From SZAS-7 sp964514655 (GTDB lineage: Bacteria > Chlamydiota > Chlamydiia > Chlamydiales > FEN-1388): a stretch of 64,000 nucleotides of DNA. The position numbers and the translations under genes are program-made. The notes under the pieces were generated by a model. It saw only the letters and a list, made by a program, of their open reading frames with translations, did no database searches and had not been told where the DNA came from. This document shows positions 40,779-50,074 of the stretch, in pieces. Each line of letters opens with the position of its first letter. Position 1 is the first letter of the stretch. The stretch covers positions 62,001 to 126,000 of the forward strand of contig CAZEQY010000004.1 in the NCBI GenBank assembly GCA_964514655.1, given 5' to 3'.

Positions 40779-43169
40779 TTTAATTTGTTTTATTTCTTGT
40801 AGAGTCATGTTGAGACCACTCAAAGCCTTTTGAGGAATGCTTTCTTCAATGGGTTTCACTTTCTGAAATGCCATTGTCGAAATAATATTTAATCCGTTAA
40901 GATCAAGGTTCTTTTTACCAAAAGTCTTAGCCCGATCTTCCCATAGTTTGGCCGAAACAAGAGGTAGCTCTGGGTCCTGACTATTTTTTTCTAACCATTC
41001 ACGAAGTACAAGTCCCTGACATTTTCTAATATTTCTTATCATAAGCTCTTTAGCCCGTTTTTTAAGAGCTTTTTTTTGGGCGGGGTCAGCTTTGTCTATA
41101 GTATTTCGTAGAGCTTCTGTGTCTATTGTATTAACACTTGTATAAGGAACAATTTTAAAGCAATTGTGAACGAGTTCGGTGATTTCATCGACATCCTGAT
41201 ACCCTATAGATACACTTCGAAGTCTTGAAGTTGGTATAGCAGTAGCTAAAATTCTATAGGCACTAAAGAGGCTCATTGCTTTTTGCTGGCCCAATATTCC
41301 TGTAAAGGTCTTTCTATATTCACGTTCAAATGCGTCGATATGTTCTTGCTTTTCACTGCTGGAAGGAGATTCGGAGCAGATTTCTTGTAAGCGAGTATCT
41401 AGTTCTTTAAGCTTAGTAAGTATTGGCTCTTTTACTTTTTGAATTTTCCACTTTGAACAGAAAAGATCCCCAAAGATGCATGAGGCATAGTCGCAATTTG
41501 CATAGTAGGGCTCAAGAGTAACTTTTTGGTAACCTTCTTTTACCTGTAGGCTAAAAAGCTTTGGGCAGGGCTGTATGGCCTCATGCTCAACAGAGTGTTT
41601 ACAAATATGTTCGATGATTACCTTGGCTTTAGATGCCTCTAAGGGGTGTGCAGTCTCTAGAAAATACTTAAGCACAACATACTGTGAAGAGCGAAGGGAA
41701 AAAGCTTTATAGACTACTGCTGAGCCTCCTTCTCCAATTATTTTTTCCTTGATTACTACGTCGCAAGATTGCAGATCAGTAGGGTCTAAAAGCAATACTG
41801 TGTTATAGGTTTTGTCATCAGGACCTTCTATAACAGATTCACAGGCTTCAGCAGCATATGCGCTAAACGCTCCTTTAACCAACAGATTCCGAATTTCTGG
41901 GGCAATCTCTATTCCACTAGAGTTTGCCTTTGAACCTAAAAGTTCTTCCGTAACTATTCGTATTATGCTTTGGTCATCAGTTGGTTCTTCTTTTCCATGC
42001 AAAAGAGTCAACTGCTCTAAGGTGGCTTGAACATTGTCGAACCTCTTTTTAATGGGATCTTCTTCAGAAGATACGCTTTCTTCTTCTGAGAATTCAACCT
42101 GTATGGGAGGGGTATCGCTTTGGTCAAGCTCATTTATCAACGTTTGAAGTTCATCGAACGTTACGGGAAGCTTAGGAGGGAGCGTGGGCTCGGCCATTCT
42201 ACGAATGAGGTGAGCTGCAGTCCTTGATAGTCCAAGAGTGGCTAGTGATTGTTCCAAGGTATCATAGTACTCGCGATCATTTTCTTTTTCAGGAGGGTGT
42301 GCCCCTGTGAAAATGCCATAAATGGTTAGGGCTGCCGCTCGCATGTCAAATGCATAACAAGCATTTGAGAAGTTTTCCTTTTCGCCTTTCCAGAAGTAGT
42401 TGCACATAGCATTATAATAGAGATTAGTTGCATATCCCCTTGTGGGAGGCGGAAGAAATTGCGTGGCAGTGTATTCTTTAAGAGCACGCAATTTGTCGCG
42501 ATCATACAGGGTTTCTTTTGAATACTCTTCTAAGGCAGATGTGGTTAAAATTTCAAAATCAACGAGTTTTTGAATTGATGGTAGATGCGGGGATTTGAGC
42601 GGTTTTGGATCAGGATCTAAAAGATGCTGTACAATCCTTCTGACACAAGACTTTTCTTCTTCACTGTCAAAAATAAATCTACTGTCAGTTAATTTCCAAA
42701 CTTCGTCGATAATAATAGAGGCATTAAAATCACTAATAACAAAAGAGCTCTTATCCCACAAAATGTTGGCAGGTTTAAGATCTAAATGGCCAACACCTGC
42801 CTTTAGTATGGCCATAAGGCCCCGTAAATAGGTCAAAGCATGTTTTCTTTTATCTGTTATAGATAGCTTTGTGCGTGGTATTAAGTCAGCTAGTTCTTCG
42901 AGTAAGCTTGCTATTGTTGATTTAGCTTCTTGTATTTGAGCTGGAGCCCAGATATTTGTGGGAGTAACATGGGTAACTTTTGGTCGAGAAACAGGTTCTA
43001 CTACGGGATCTTTTCCGCGCTTTAAGAGCCGTATTTTTCTACTTAGTCCAGGACTGCCACTTGTCTTTTCTCGAACTTTCTCTAATAGGGCTGCTACTTT
43101 ATTTTTTCCTTTGTCTACATTTACAATAGGAGGTTCATATTTGAATGGAGCTGATCTTACTGATTCCAT
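40776..43169 (-). CDS. Protein kinase-like protein with catalytic lobe before the ATP lobe
   Basis: 797 residues. The catalytic loop GHLDLKPANILWD (about 125-137) and metal motif ISDFNAS (DFN in place of DFG) lie near the N-terminus, followed by an alpha-F-like FDMRAAALTIYGIFTGAHPP and a C-lobe end at about 350. No Gly-rich loop precedes them. A Gly-rich loop GEGGSAVVYKA (about 478-488), the VVLKYF lysine (about 500) and a hinge-like LEPYYANCDY come afterwards, and no HRD follows. So the two lobes occur in reverse order. The C-terminal ~200 residues are helical. There is no signal peptide; an effector kinase is plausible. AAGGATC precedes the ATG. Confidence 0.7.
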   Translation of the reverse strand: MESVRSAPFKYEPPIVNVDKGKNKVAALLEKVREKTSGSPGLSRKIRLLKRGKDPVVEPVSRPKVTHVTPTNIWAPAQIQEAKSTIASLLEELADLIPRTKLSITDKRKHALTYLRGLMAILKAGVGHLDLKPANILWDKSSFVISDFNASIIIDEVWKLTDSRFIFDSEEEKSCVRRIVQHLLDPDPKPLKSPHLPSIQKLVDFEILTTSALEEYSKETLYDRDKLRALKEYTATQFLPPPTRGYATNLYYNAMCNYFWKGEKENFSNACYAFDMRAAALTIYGIFTGAHPPEKENDREYYDTLEQSLATLGLSRTAAHLIRRMAEPTLPPKLPVTFDELQTLINELDQSDTPPIQVEFSEEESVSSEEDPIKKRFDNVQATLEQLTLLHGKEEPTDDQSIIRIVTEELLGSKANSSGIEIAPEIRNLLVKGAFSAYAAEACESVIEGPDDKTYNTVLLLDPTDLQSCDVVIKEKIIGEGGSAVVYKAFSLRSSQYVVLKYFLETAHPLEASKAKVIIEHICKHSVEHEAIQPCPKLFSLQVKEGYQKVTLEPYYANCDYASCIFGDLFCSKWKIQKVKEPILTKLKELDTRLQEICSESPSSSEKQEHIDAFEREYRKTFTGILGQQKAMSLFSAYRILATAIPTSRLRSVSIGYQDVDEITELVHNCFKIVPYTSVNTIDTEALRNTIDKADPAQKKALKKRAKELMIRNIRKCQGLVLREWLEKNSQDPELPLVSAKLWEDRAKTFGKKNLDLNGLNIISTMAFQKVKPIEESIPQKALSGLNMTLQEIKQIK

Positions 43170-43322
43170 AAAAGATCCTTATTAGTAACAAGTCTTTCCT
43201 TATGGCTCTACGAGCTAATAAATTGCAATAAAAACAGCATTACGGCTAGGTTTTAAGAACAAATTATCTCAATCGTGATTAAGAGAAAATTTATTGAATC
43301 AAAGCCTTAGGGGGAGATACAA

Positions 43323-43577
43323 TTGATAGAATTACGCATGATAAATATGGGAGAGGCATATAATGGGAGTACCGGTAGGATATCACGCTATAGTGGATTG
43401 TGGGAGCAGGCAAGACGCGCTGGTATTATTATGGGTCTCTTTGGTGCTCCTTGCTGCTTTTTCTACAGTATCTGTTTGCGGTTGATCCTTGCAGTGGTTG
43501 CTAGTCGAAAACACGAGTACTATCTCACTTTGCAGAGAGTGCATCCACAAGTACGCCAATTGCAGGAACAGGCTTAG
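43323..43577 (+). CDS. Small membrane ORF, unknown
   Basis: 84 residues if the TTG at 43323 is the start (AGGGGGAG is 6 nt upstream); ATGs at 43338 and 43347 lie too far from it. One hydrophobic segment (GIIMGLFGAPCCFFYSICLR, continuing LILAVVA) sits in the middle with a polar C-terminus (YYLTLQRVHPQVRQLQEQA). It lies between two candidate host-interaction genes on the other strand. Could be a chance frame. Confidence 0.4.
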   Translation: MIELRMINMGEAYNGSTGRISRYSGLWEQARRAGIIMGLFGAPCCFFYSICLRLILAVVASRKHEYYLTLQRVHPQVRQLQEQA

Positions 43578-43591
43578 CTGAAGCTGTTTTG

Positions 43592-44446
43592 TTAATTATC
43601 GTAGGGTTCAACTTCTAAAAAGCTTGTGAAGTAGGGCCCTAGTAACTCCTCTTTTTTTAGGTGCTCGAGGAGGACATCGCCGTGGTCCATGACAGGTCGA
43701 TAGTGGCCACTACGCAAGAGGATGCGGACAATTTTGCCATCTTCAACGCGAAATTCTCCGGCTGAGAGCACGGGCTCTGCTCCTAAAAATGATGTATGAT
43801 GGAAAAAGCCTTTATATTTTACTCCCGCATAGAGCACAGGCACTTTGCCGCCAAGTACAAAAATATACCAGCCATTTTGGGGTAGCGTGTTGCCAATGCG
43901 AATAAACTCTCCGATAAAGCTTACGCGATACGCATCTCGCTCTTCTGGAGAAAGATAGAGAATGCTTTTTTCTTTAAGAGCCTTTCTCTCTTCTTTGCTT
44001 ATATTTTTGGCGATATAGTCTTCTAGCGACTTTGTGGTGCGGCTATTATGCCAGGCTTCCTGAATTTTAAGTGCAACATCAGAGTATGAATAGGGGTGTA
44101 TAATCTTGTGCTTCTTTGCCTTTTTGTTAAAGACCCTTGCGGCAATGCCAGCAGTTTCGAGGCTGTAGCTTTGTGCAGAGAAGCAGTGTTTTGAGACTTC
44201 TGATAGCTGATCTCGCAGCGTATAGAGTGCTTTATAGTTGGCTTTTCCCCAGGGGCGAATGCAAAGCTCATTGAGGGCAACTCCGGCAAACTTCCATTTG
44301 TGATCATCTTGCTCTTGAGGTGCTTGCAGCATTTTAGAAATCAGCTCTACAAGCACTTCATCGCTCAGTTTTTTGACGTGTCTATTCCAGCATTTGAACT
44401 GATTGTGACTTTTGCAGATCTTATATGCAGCTTTAGGTATTCGCAT
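43592..44446 (-). CDS. IQM-like protein (FHHxSFL...SGHYRP motif)
   Basis: 284 residues, soluble. The C-terminal half has GKVPVLYAGVKYKGFFHHTSFL, then AGEFRVEDGKIVRIL and SGHYRPV (about residues 198-246). I know this pattern (GxxYaG...FHHSSFL...aAGxxxVxxGxL...SGHYRP) from plant IQM calmodulin-binding proteins and a few intracellular bacteria. The IQ helix of the plant proteins is not evident; the N-terminal half is helical and charged. This suggests a eukaryote-like domain, perhaps acting in the host; no activity is known. Confidence 0.65.
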   Translation of the reverse strand: MRIPKAAYKICKSHNQFKCWNRHVKKLSDEVLVELISKMLQAPQEQDDHKWKFAGVALNELCIRPWGKANYKALYTLRDQLSEVSKHCFSAQSYSLETAGIAARVFNKKAKKHKIIHPYSYSDVALKIQEAWHNSRTTKSLEDYIAKNISKEERKALKEKSILYLSPEERDAYRVSFIGEFIRIGNTLPQNGWYIFVLGGKVPVLYAGVKYKGFFHHTSFLGAEPVLSAGEFRVEDGKIVRILLRSGHYRPVMDHGDVLLEHLKKEELLGPYFTSFLEVEPYDN

Positions 44447-44555
44447 AATTCTTTAGCCTGTTTGACAAAATATTTTTATATACCATTTTTTCATATTCGT
44501 TGCAATAAAATGATGGCGAAATTTAGGATGAGCTTTTCTATCCAAGGAGCCTTTT

Positions 44556-45641
44556 ATGACCTTGCCTCTATACCTTACAACAGATCTACAAGCCGATTAT
44601 TTTCTCAATAAAGCTGCAAATACCCTTCTTACGCCTGTGCGTTACCTTTGGGGAGGTAGGGTAGTACAGCTTATTGATGGGCAAGTCAAGTCTCCACAAG
44701 AGTCTCAGTACGAAAAAACATGGTATAAGACGGCATTTATGGTGGCAGCGCTTGTTCCTGGTGTCCTTTTGGGCCTTGTTGCACGAGGCTTATGCATCTT
44801 TATCGAAGAAGTTGATAACGGCTTTACTAATCTCCAAAGGGGTGTGTTTGCTGTAGCTCCGCCTCCACCACAGCCAGTTATTCCCGAAAAGCCGGAACAT
44901 CTACCTTTAAGCCGGGTTGTAGAGAGGGCAATAGACTTCTTTACTAAGCTTACCGAGGCTCCCAAAGAACAAGTGCCAACCTTGCTTGCTGAAATGGATA
45001 TGGACTACTTTGAGACAGCTCTATTCCTAAAAGAGACTACCGTGCAGTACGATGATGTACCTGAAATGCTGCTTGTGAGGCTTATTCCCCTTTACAATCG
45101 CGCATATGAGTTGAAGGTTATGCAAAATGTAAAAGATTCTGTAAGTGTCTCCTCAGTATCTTCCTCAGAGAGAAAGAAAATGAAAGTAGCAGAATCCATT
45201 AAGGTGCTTTCTATACTTAAACAAACCCTTACTCCACAGCTTTTTGAGCGCTACTGTAAGGAGCTGAATATTGACTTTGCAAATGCTAAAGAAAGCGTGC
45301 GAAAGCACGTAGCAGGCATTCAAGAGGCAGAGCGAAAGGCGCTTTATTCGCGCCAAGCAAGTAGATCCAATGAGTTATTATGCTTACTCAGTGACCAAAG
45401 AGATGAGCATGTTGCTGAATGGCTAAAAGAAAAAGCTAGTAAGCGAGACTACCCTTTTCCGTTTTATCATGGAAGGAAGTGCGATATCCAGCAAAAAGAA
45501 TATAAAGAATATTTTGTATATGAATTTGCACGGAAAGAATTTAAAGATAGATACGACGAAGCAGCTAAGCGGTTAAAACGCCTTGGTCTTGGGGATTGGC
45601 TCAATGAGTCGCCTCAAGCTGTTACTAAAAGTACAAAATAA
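44556..45641 (+). CDS. Membrane-anchored hypothetical protein, chlamydial type
   Basis: 361 residues. AAGGAG stands close before the ATG. The N-terminus (LNKAANTLLTPVRYLWGG) is followed by a single hydrophobic stretch (TAFMVAALVPGVLLGLVARG, about 59-78), then a Pro-rich linker (APPPPQPVIPEKPEHLP) and a helical, charged cytosolic-type domain of about 240 residues. No family motif was recognised; the layout recalls hypothetical proteins found only in environmental chlamydiae. Divergent from the IQM-like gene. Function unknown. Confidence 0.65.
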   Translation: MTLPLYLTTDLQADYFLNKAANTLLTPVRYLWGGRVVQLIDGQVKSPQESQYEKTWYKTAFMVAALVPGVLLGLVARGLCIFIEEVDNGFTNLQRGVFAVAPPPPQPVIPEKPEHLPLSRVVERAIDFFTKLTEAPKEQVPTLLAEMDMDYFETALFLKETTVQYDDVPEMLLVRLIPLYNRAYELKVMQNVKDSVSVSSVSSSERKKMKVAESIKVLSILKQTLTPQLFERYCKELNIDFANAKESVRKHVAGIQEAERKALYSRQASRSNELLCLLSDQRDEHVAEWLKEKASKRDYPFPFYHGRKCDIQQKEYKEYFVYEFARKEFKDRYDEAAKRLKRLGLGDWLNESPQAVTKSTK

Positions 45642-45654
45642 AGGATTTGCATGT

Positions 45655-45765
45655 ATGGAAAAACGTGATTTATTCGTCTTACATTATGGCCCAAATGCAA
45701 GTCAGAAGTCGTACGTCTTTTTGCTAAATAGCGAGGTGTACCTTTTCTTTAAGCTGCCATTTTAG
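45655..45765 (+). CDS. Possible 36-residue small protein
   Basis: A short frame from an ATG with AAGGA 9 nt upstream (MEKRDLFVLHYGPNASQKSY, then hydrophobic end). It lies between the membrane protein and the GGQ gene. May be a remnant or a chance frame. Confidence 0.25.
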   Translation: MEKRDLFVLHYGPNASQKSYVFLLNSEVYLFFKLPF

Positions 45766-45780
45766 TACTATACTCACCAT

Positions 45781-46179
45781 ATGATTAAGCAAGACAAATG
45801 GGATGAGCTTTTGGATAAAATGACAAAACTCGGGATTTTAGAAGAAGATCTCGTAGAAAAGTTCATTTTAGGGTCAGGAAGAGGTGGGCAGAATCTGCAA
45901 AAAACCTCTTCATGTGTATACCTTAAGCATATTCCCACGGGAATGGAAGTTAAGTGCCAGCGCGATAGATCGCGCGATATGAACCGCTTTTTTGCCCGTC
46001 GAGACCTTTGCGAAAAAATTGAAGCCGAAGTGCTTAAGATAAAGACCGCTAAGATACAAGAGATAGAAAAAAAGCGCAGGCAAAAGCGCAAGCGCTCAAA
46101 GCGCGCGCAAGCTAAGGTGCTCGAAAATAAAAAGCACCGCGGCGAGATAAAAGGACTGAGGCAAAAGCCAAACGAATGA
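45781..46179 (+). CDS. GGQ-domain peptide release factor-like protein
   Basis: 132 residues. It is a lone release-factor domain with GSGRGGQNLQKTSS (GGQ at 35-37), which hydrolyses peptidyl-tRNA, and a Lys/Arg-rich C-terminal tail (about 95-132). The size and tail resemble ArfB/YaeJ and mitochondrial mtRF-R (C12orf65) types used for ribosome rescue; no codon-recognition domain is present. Its stop overlaps the start of the next gene (ATGA). Confidence 0.85.
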   Translation: MIKQDKWDELLDKMTKLGILEEDLVEKFILGSGRGGQNLQKTSSCVYLKHIPTGMEVKCQRDRSRDMNRFFARRDLCEKIEAEVLKIKTAKIQEIEKKRRQKRKRSKRAQAKVLENKKHRGEIKGLRQKPNE

Positions 46180-46544
46180 TCTGTTCATGTCATAGCGGCA
46201 AGCTTTATGAAGAGTGCTGCAAGCCCTACCACGAGGGAAAAGCTGCTCCTACACCTGTTGCCCTCATGCGCTCACGATATGCTGCTTATGCTCTTTGTAA
46301 TATCGACTATATCATACAAACAAGCCATCCAGACCTTCGTAAAAAAATGGGCTCAAGACAAGAGCTTATCCAGTTTTCTAAGCAAACGTCCTTTGACAAT
46401 CTCACCATACTAGAGGCAGAAGGCGACACTGTTACCTTTAAAGCTCACCTTAGTCAAAATGGCAAAGACATCTCTTTTATTGAGCGCAGCCTCTTTAAAA
46501 AGGTAAAAGATAGGTGGTATTACGCAGAAGGAATTACTTTTTAG
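46176..46544 (+). CDS. ychJ: YchJ-family SEC-C motif protein
   Basis: 122 residues. N-terminal Cys-rich zinc motif CSCHSGKLYEECCKPYHEGK (SEC-C type) and the UPF0225 pattern PVALMRSRYAAYAL and a C-terminal RWYYAEG. The function of the family is unknown; zinc binding is expected. It overlaps the upstream GGQ gene by four bases. Confidence 0.88.
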   Translation: MICSCHSGKLYEECCKPYHEGKAAPTPVALMRSRYAAYALCNIDYIIQTSHPDLRKKMGSRQELIQFSKQTSFDNLTILEAEGDTVTFKAHLSQNGKDISFIERSLFKKVKDRWYYAEGITF

Positions 46545-46550
46545 AAAATC

Positions 46551-46574
46551 CGGTCTCGGGACATCCCGAGACCG
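46551..46574 (-). terminator. Terminator between ychJ and bioY
   Basis: A perfect 10-bp stem (cggtctcggg / cccgagaccg) with a 4-nt loop (acat). On the minus strand it is followed by gattttct, so it acts mainly for bioY; on the plus strand only weakly. Confidence 0.75.
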
Positions 46575-46583
46575 AAGAAATTG

Positions 46584-47135
46584 TTAGGTCCAGCCGGAAG
46601 ACTTGATGTGCTTGCAGGCTGCAGCTACCATCAGGCCTTTGATGATGCCTGGGATAATGAATGGGACAAAGCCGAGATAAAAGGCATTTACAGGGCCAAC
46701 ATAGAGTGAAAGCCAGCTAATGCCAAAGGCGTACATGACGATAGAGCCAAGGACGCAGGCAACAAGGTGAGTTACAAAAGTTTCTTGTTTTGCCCGTTCG
46801 CGAACGTAGGCCATTACCGCAACAGATGCTAAAAAGCCAAATAGATAGCCGGCTGTTGGGCGCATAAAGCACCAAAGGCCGCCACCAAAGGCAGTAAAGA
46901 CCGGAAGACCTACCGCGCCAGCTGCTAAGTAGCTAAGCATTGTCTTTACGGCTGTTGCTCTTGGGTAAAAAAGGCCGATAAGCATAACAGCAACTGTCTG
47001 CATAGTGATTGGGACAGGCTGAATTGGAATGGTAATCTGTGAGCATGTAGCAAGAAGGGCTACACCGATAAGAATTTGTACAAATTCTTTTTGTAATATG
47101 GCCACATTTTGGGCCCTAGCATATAAAGAAGCCAT
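46584..47135 (-). CDS. bioY: Biotin transporter BioY (substrate-binding membrane protein)
   Basis: 183 residues from the ATG at 47135, which has GGAGGA 5 nt upstream; an earlier ATG (47147) lies before that site. Six membrane segments; BioY marks are QITIPIQPVPITMQTVAVMLIG and GGGLWCFMRPTAGYLFGF. BioY captures biotin; it works alone or with the ECF module (EcfA/T), which is not in this window. Its upstream region contains the palindrome tgcaatacgttgca (47170-47183). Confidence 0.93.
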   Translation of the reverse strand: MASLYARAQNVAILQKEFVQILIGVALLATCSQITIPIQPVPITMQTVAVMLIGLFYPRATAVKTMLSYLAAGAVGLPVFTAFGGGLWCFMRPTAGYLFGFLASVAVMAYVRERAKQETFVTHLVACVLGSIVMYAFGISWLSLYVGPVNAFYLGFVPFIIPGIIKGLMVAAACKHIKSSGWT

Positions 47136-47184
47136 GATATCCTCCATGGTTATTTAGGGTTCCAATCATTGCAATACGTTGCAT

Positions 47185-50025
47185 TTAAGTAAATAGCTTT
47201 TGTAGCTCACGACGTATTGCTGTAAGCTGCGTTTCTGACTGCTGTTTAGAGTCCAAAAGCTTTTTCACAACATCTTGTGGAGCTTTTTCCAAAAAGTTAT
47301 TATTAGATAATTTTTGTTCTAATCCCTCTAGGGAGCGAACAAGTTTTTCTTCTTCTTTGGTAAGTCTTAGCCGCTCTTGCTCTTTTAGTTCACTTGGCAC
47401 AAGCACTACAAGCTGGAGGCTGTTTATAATAGCCTTTGAGCCACTTGAATCGGGAAATTGCTCTGCAAATGTAAGAGATTTATTTTTAACAAGAGAGTTC
47501 AGCAAGTATCCATGCTTTTGGGCAAGGATAAATTCTGGATCGTCCTTTTTGCCGACGATGCATACATCACAGGCAATACCGGCTGGCACCTTCATCTCAC
47601 CGCGTATATTGCGTATAGAGTAGGTGAGTTTTGACAAAAGCTCAAAATGCTCTTCAGCTTCTTTGGAGGTAAAGGTATCAGATGGCTGCGGGTATGTACT
47701 CGTGATGCAGCCTTTTGCCATAAGGGCATGATGTGCCTCTTTTGTATAGGGATCAATGCCTGTAGGAAGAGCGCTTGTGCTAAAGCGGCTTTTTATGCGC
47801 TGAAAGAGCTCTTCAGTAATAAAAGGCGCCATAGGGTGTAGTAGCCGTAAAGCCTGTAGCAGCAAGATTACAAGCATCTTTTGCTTGTTCTTTCGCATTT
47901 TGGCACTTTCATGTTTGCCAAAGAGTACTGGCTTGATGATTTCCAGGTAGTAGGCACAAAACTCGTTCCAGTAAAAGTCATATGCAGATGTTGTTGCTCG
48001 ATCAAATGAGTATACAGCAAGTGCTTTATGAACTTCTTTTGTCACATCGCGAAGGCGCGTGAGTATCCATCTATCTTCTAAAGATAAGAGCGACTCATCT
48101 AGTCCTTCAGCAAATTCTTCGCGCGTTAAGTCTTCGATATTCATAAAGACAAAGCGCGAGCCATTCCAGATTTTATTTGCAAAGTTCTTAAATTCTTCAA
48201 AGCGGCGTCTATCAAGGTCAATTTGCGGCATGCTTGTTGCGCTCGATGCAAGCGCCATGCGGCAAGCATCAGTGCCATATTCGCTGATGATCTCTAGGGG
48301 ATCTATGATATTGCCTTTTGACTTAGACATCTTTTCCCACTTAGAGTGGACATCTTTTGGAATTTCTTTTCCGAGGTCAAAGTCTTTACGCTCTTGCTCA
48401 GATACATACATAACGGGTCCGCCAGGGGCTTGTCTCCAGTAGGATTTACCGTAGATAAGGCCATGTAGGTATGTTTCTGGAAAGGGCACTTGTTCCATAC
48501 TTGCTTCACCCATCATCAGCATGCGAGCCACCCAGAAAAAGAGGATGTCATGACCTGTGATAAGGGTAGAATTTGGGTAGTAGCGCTCTAGCTCTACCGT
48601 TTTTTCTGGCCAGCCAAGAGTAGCACATGGCCATAGAGATGAAGAAAACCAGGTGTCTAAAACATCAGGGTCTTGATACCACTTGTCGGGGTTTTGTTTT
48701 ACTTCTTCTGGCTCACCATCGCCATCATGGCAGATCATCTTTTCAGGATCGTCTTTGTTATACCATATAGGGATGCGATGTCCCCACCATAGCTGGCGGC
48801 TTATGCACCAGTCATGTAGGGTGTCTATCCAGTGAAAATAGGTAGCTTCCCAGTTTGTGGGCAGAATTTTTACTTTGTTTGTCTTTACAATGTCTTTGAG
48901 GTGCTGTTTAAAGGCGGTAAGCTTTACAAACCACTGCTTAGATAGATGCGGCTCAATAACAGCCTTAGAGCGATACGAAAGGCCTATGCGGTTTATGTGG
49001 GCAACTGCTTTTACAAAATAGCCTTTTTCCTTCATGCGTGATATTACAAGCTCGCGAGCTTCAAGCATAGTCTTGCCCTGAAATTCGCCGCCGTTTTCAT
49101 TGATTTTGCCATCTTTAGTCATGATGTTGATCATTTCTAAGTTGTGGCGCATGCCCATAACATAGTCGTTGTGATCGTGTGCTGGGGTGATTTTTACTGC
49201 GCCCGTACCAAACTCAGGGTCAATTTGCTCATCGGCGATAATGATTAAAGATCGTCCGGTAAGTGGCTGTAGAGCTGTTTTACCGATAAAGTTGCGATAG
49301 CGCTCATCTTTTGGGTGTACAGCAACAGCGGTATCTCCAAGCATTGTCTCTGGGCGTGTTGTCGCGATCTCTATAGAGCCTGAACCATCCGTTAACGGAT
49401 AGGTAAAGTGCCACAAAAACCCTTGGTTTTCTTCGTACTCTACTTCGTCATCTGCAAGGGCCGTTTGCGTGACAGGATCCCAGTTTACAAGGTAGTCACC
49501 GCGAAAGATAAGTCCCGATGTAAAGAGCTTTTTAAACATCACGCGTACAGCGTGGCAGTAGGGAGCGTCCATGGTAAATCGCTTTCTTGACCAGTCGCAA
49601 GAGGCGCCAAGTGCTTTTAGCTGGTCGATGATTTCGCGTTCGCTTTTTTCTTTCCATTCCCAGACAATTTTCAAAAAGTCATCGCGAGAAAAGTCGTTTC
49701 TTCGCTTGCCGGTAGTCTGCATGATCTGCCTTTCTACTACTGTCTGCGTGGAGATGCCCGCATGGTCAGTTCCCGGCATCCACAAAGCATCAAAGCCCGA
49801 CATGCGTTTATAGCGTATCAATATATCTTGCAGGGTATTGACAAGGGCATGACCCATATGCAAAACGCCCGTCACGTTTGGTGGGGGGATCATGATGCAG
49901 TAGGGGGGCTTTTTGGAACTAGGATCTGCTTTAAAAAGCTGATTTTCCTCCCAAAACGTATACCATTTTTTTTCAACATCGCTTGCTATAAAGGCTTTGG
50001 GTATTTCTTCTTGTATTTCTGCCAT
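47185..50025 (-). CDS. valS: Valyl-tRNA synthetase
   Basis: 946 residues from the ATG at 50025 (GGAAG upstream; a further upstream ATG would add 38 residues without a ribosome site). Class I motifs: PPPNVTGVLHMGHAL (about 48-62) and KMSKSKGN (about 565). Editing domain, GTGAVKITPAHDHNDY, and a C-terminal coiled coil (residues ~880-946) typical of ValRS are present. It charges tRNA-Val and edits Thr. In Chlamydia valS is next to the V-ATPase operon; here about 3.6 kb of other genes lies between. Confidence 0.97.
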   Translation of the reverse strand: MAEIQEEIPKAFIASDVEKKWYTFWEENQLFKADPSSKKPPYCIMIPPPNVTGVLHMGHALVNTLQDILIRYKRMSGFDALWMPGTDHAGISTQTVVERQIMQTTGKRRNDFSRDDFLKIVWEWKEKSEREIIDQLKALGASCDWSRKRFTMDAPYCHAVRVMFKKLFTSGLIFRGDYLVNWDPVTQTALADDEVEYEENQGFLWHFTYPLTDGSGSIEIATTRPETMLGDTAVAVHPKDERYRNFIGKTALQPLTGRSLIIIADEQIDPEFGTGAVKITPAHDHNDYVMGMRHNLEMINIMTKDGKINENGGEFQGKTMLEARELVISRMKEKGYFVKAVAHINRIGLSYRSKAVIEPHLSKQWFVKLTAFKQHLKDIVKTNKVKILPTNWEATYFHWIDTLHDWCISRQLWWGHRIPIWYNKDDPEKMICHDGDGEPEEVKQNPDKWYQDPDVLDTWFSSSLWPCATLGWPEKTVELERYYPNSTLITGHDILFFWVARMLMMGEASMEQVPFPETYLHGLIYGKSYWRQAPGGPVMYVSEQERKDFDLGKEIPKDVHSKWEKMSKSKGNIIDPLEIISEYGTDACRMALASSATSMPQIDLDRRRFEEFKNFANKIWNGSRFVFMNIEDLTREEFAEGLDESLLSLEDRWILTRLRDVTKEVHKALAVYSFDRATTSAYDFYWNEFCAYYLEIIKPVLFGKHESAKMRKNKQKMLVILLLQALRLLHPMAPFITEELFQRIKSRFSTSALPTGIDPYTKEAHHALMAKGCITSTYPQPSDTFTSKEAEEHFELLSKLTYSIRNIRGEMKVPAGIACDVCIVGKKDDPEFILAQKHGYLLNSLVKNKSLTFAEQFPDSSGSKAIINSLQLVVLVPSELKEQERLRLTKEEEKLVRSLEGLEQKLSNNNFLEKAPQDVVKKLLDSKQQSETQLTAIRRELQKLFT

Positions 50026-50074
50026 AACTTTCTTCCGTAAATGGCAAACATAGTACTTGATTTTAGGCAATAAC

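Noticed and set aside
44462..44555. TTGACA at 44462 as promoter for the 44556 gene
   Set aside because: No -10 box at 16-18 nt; only at 24.
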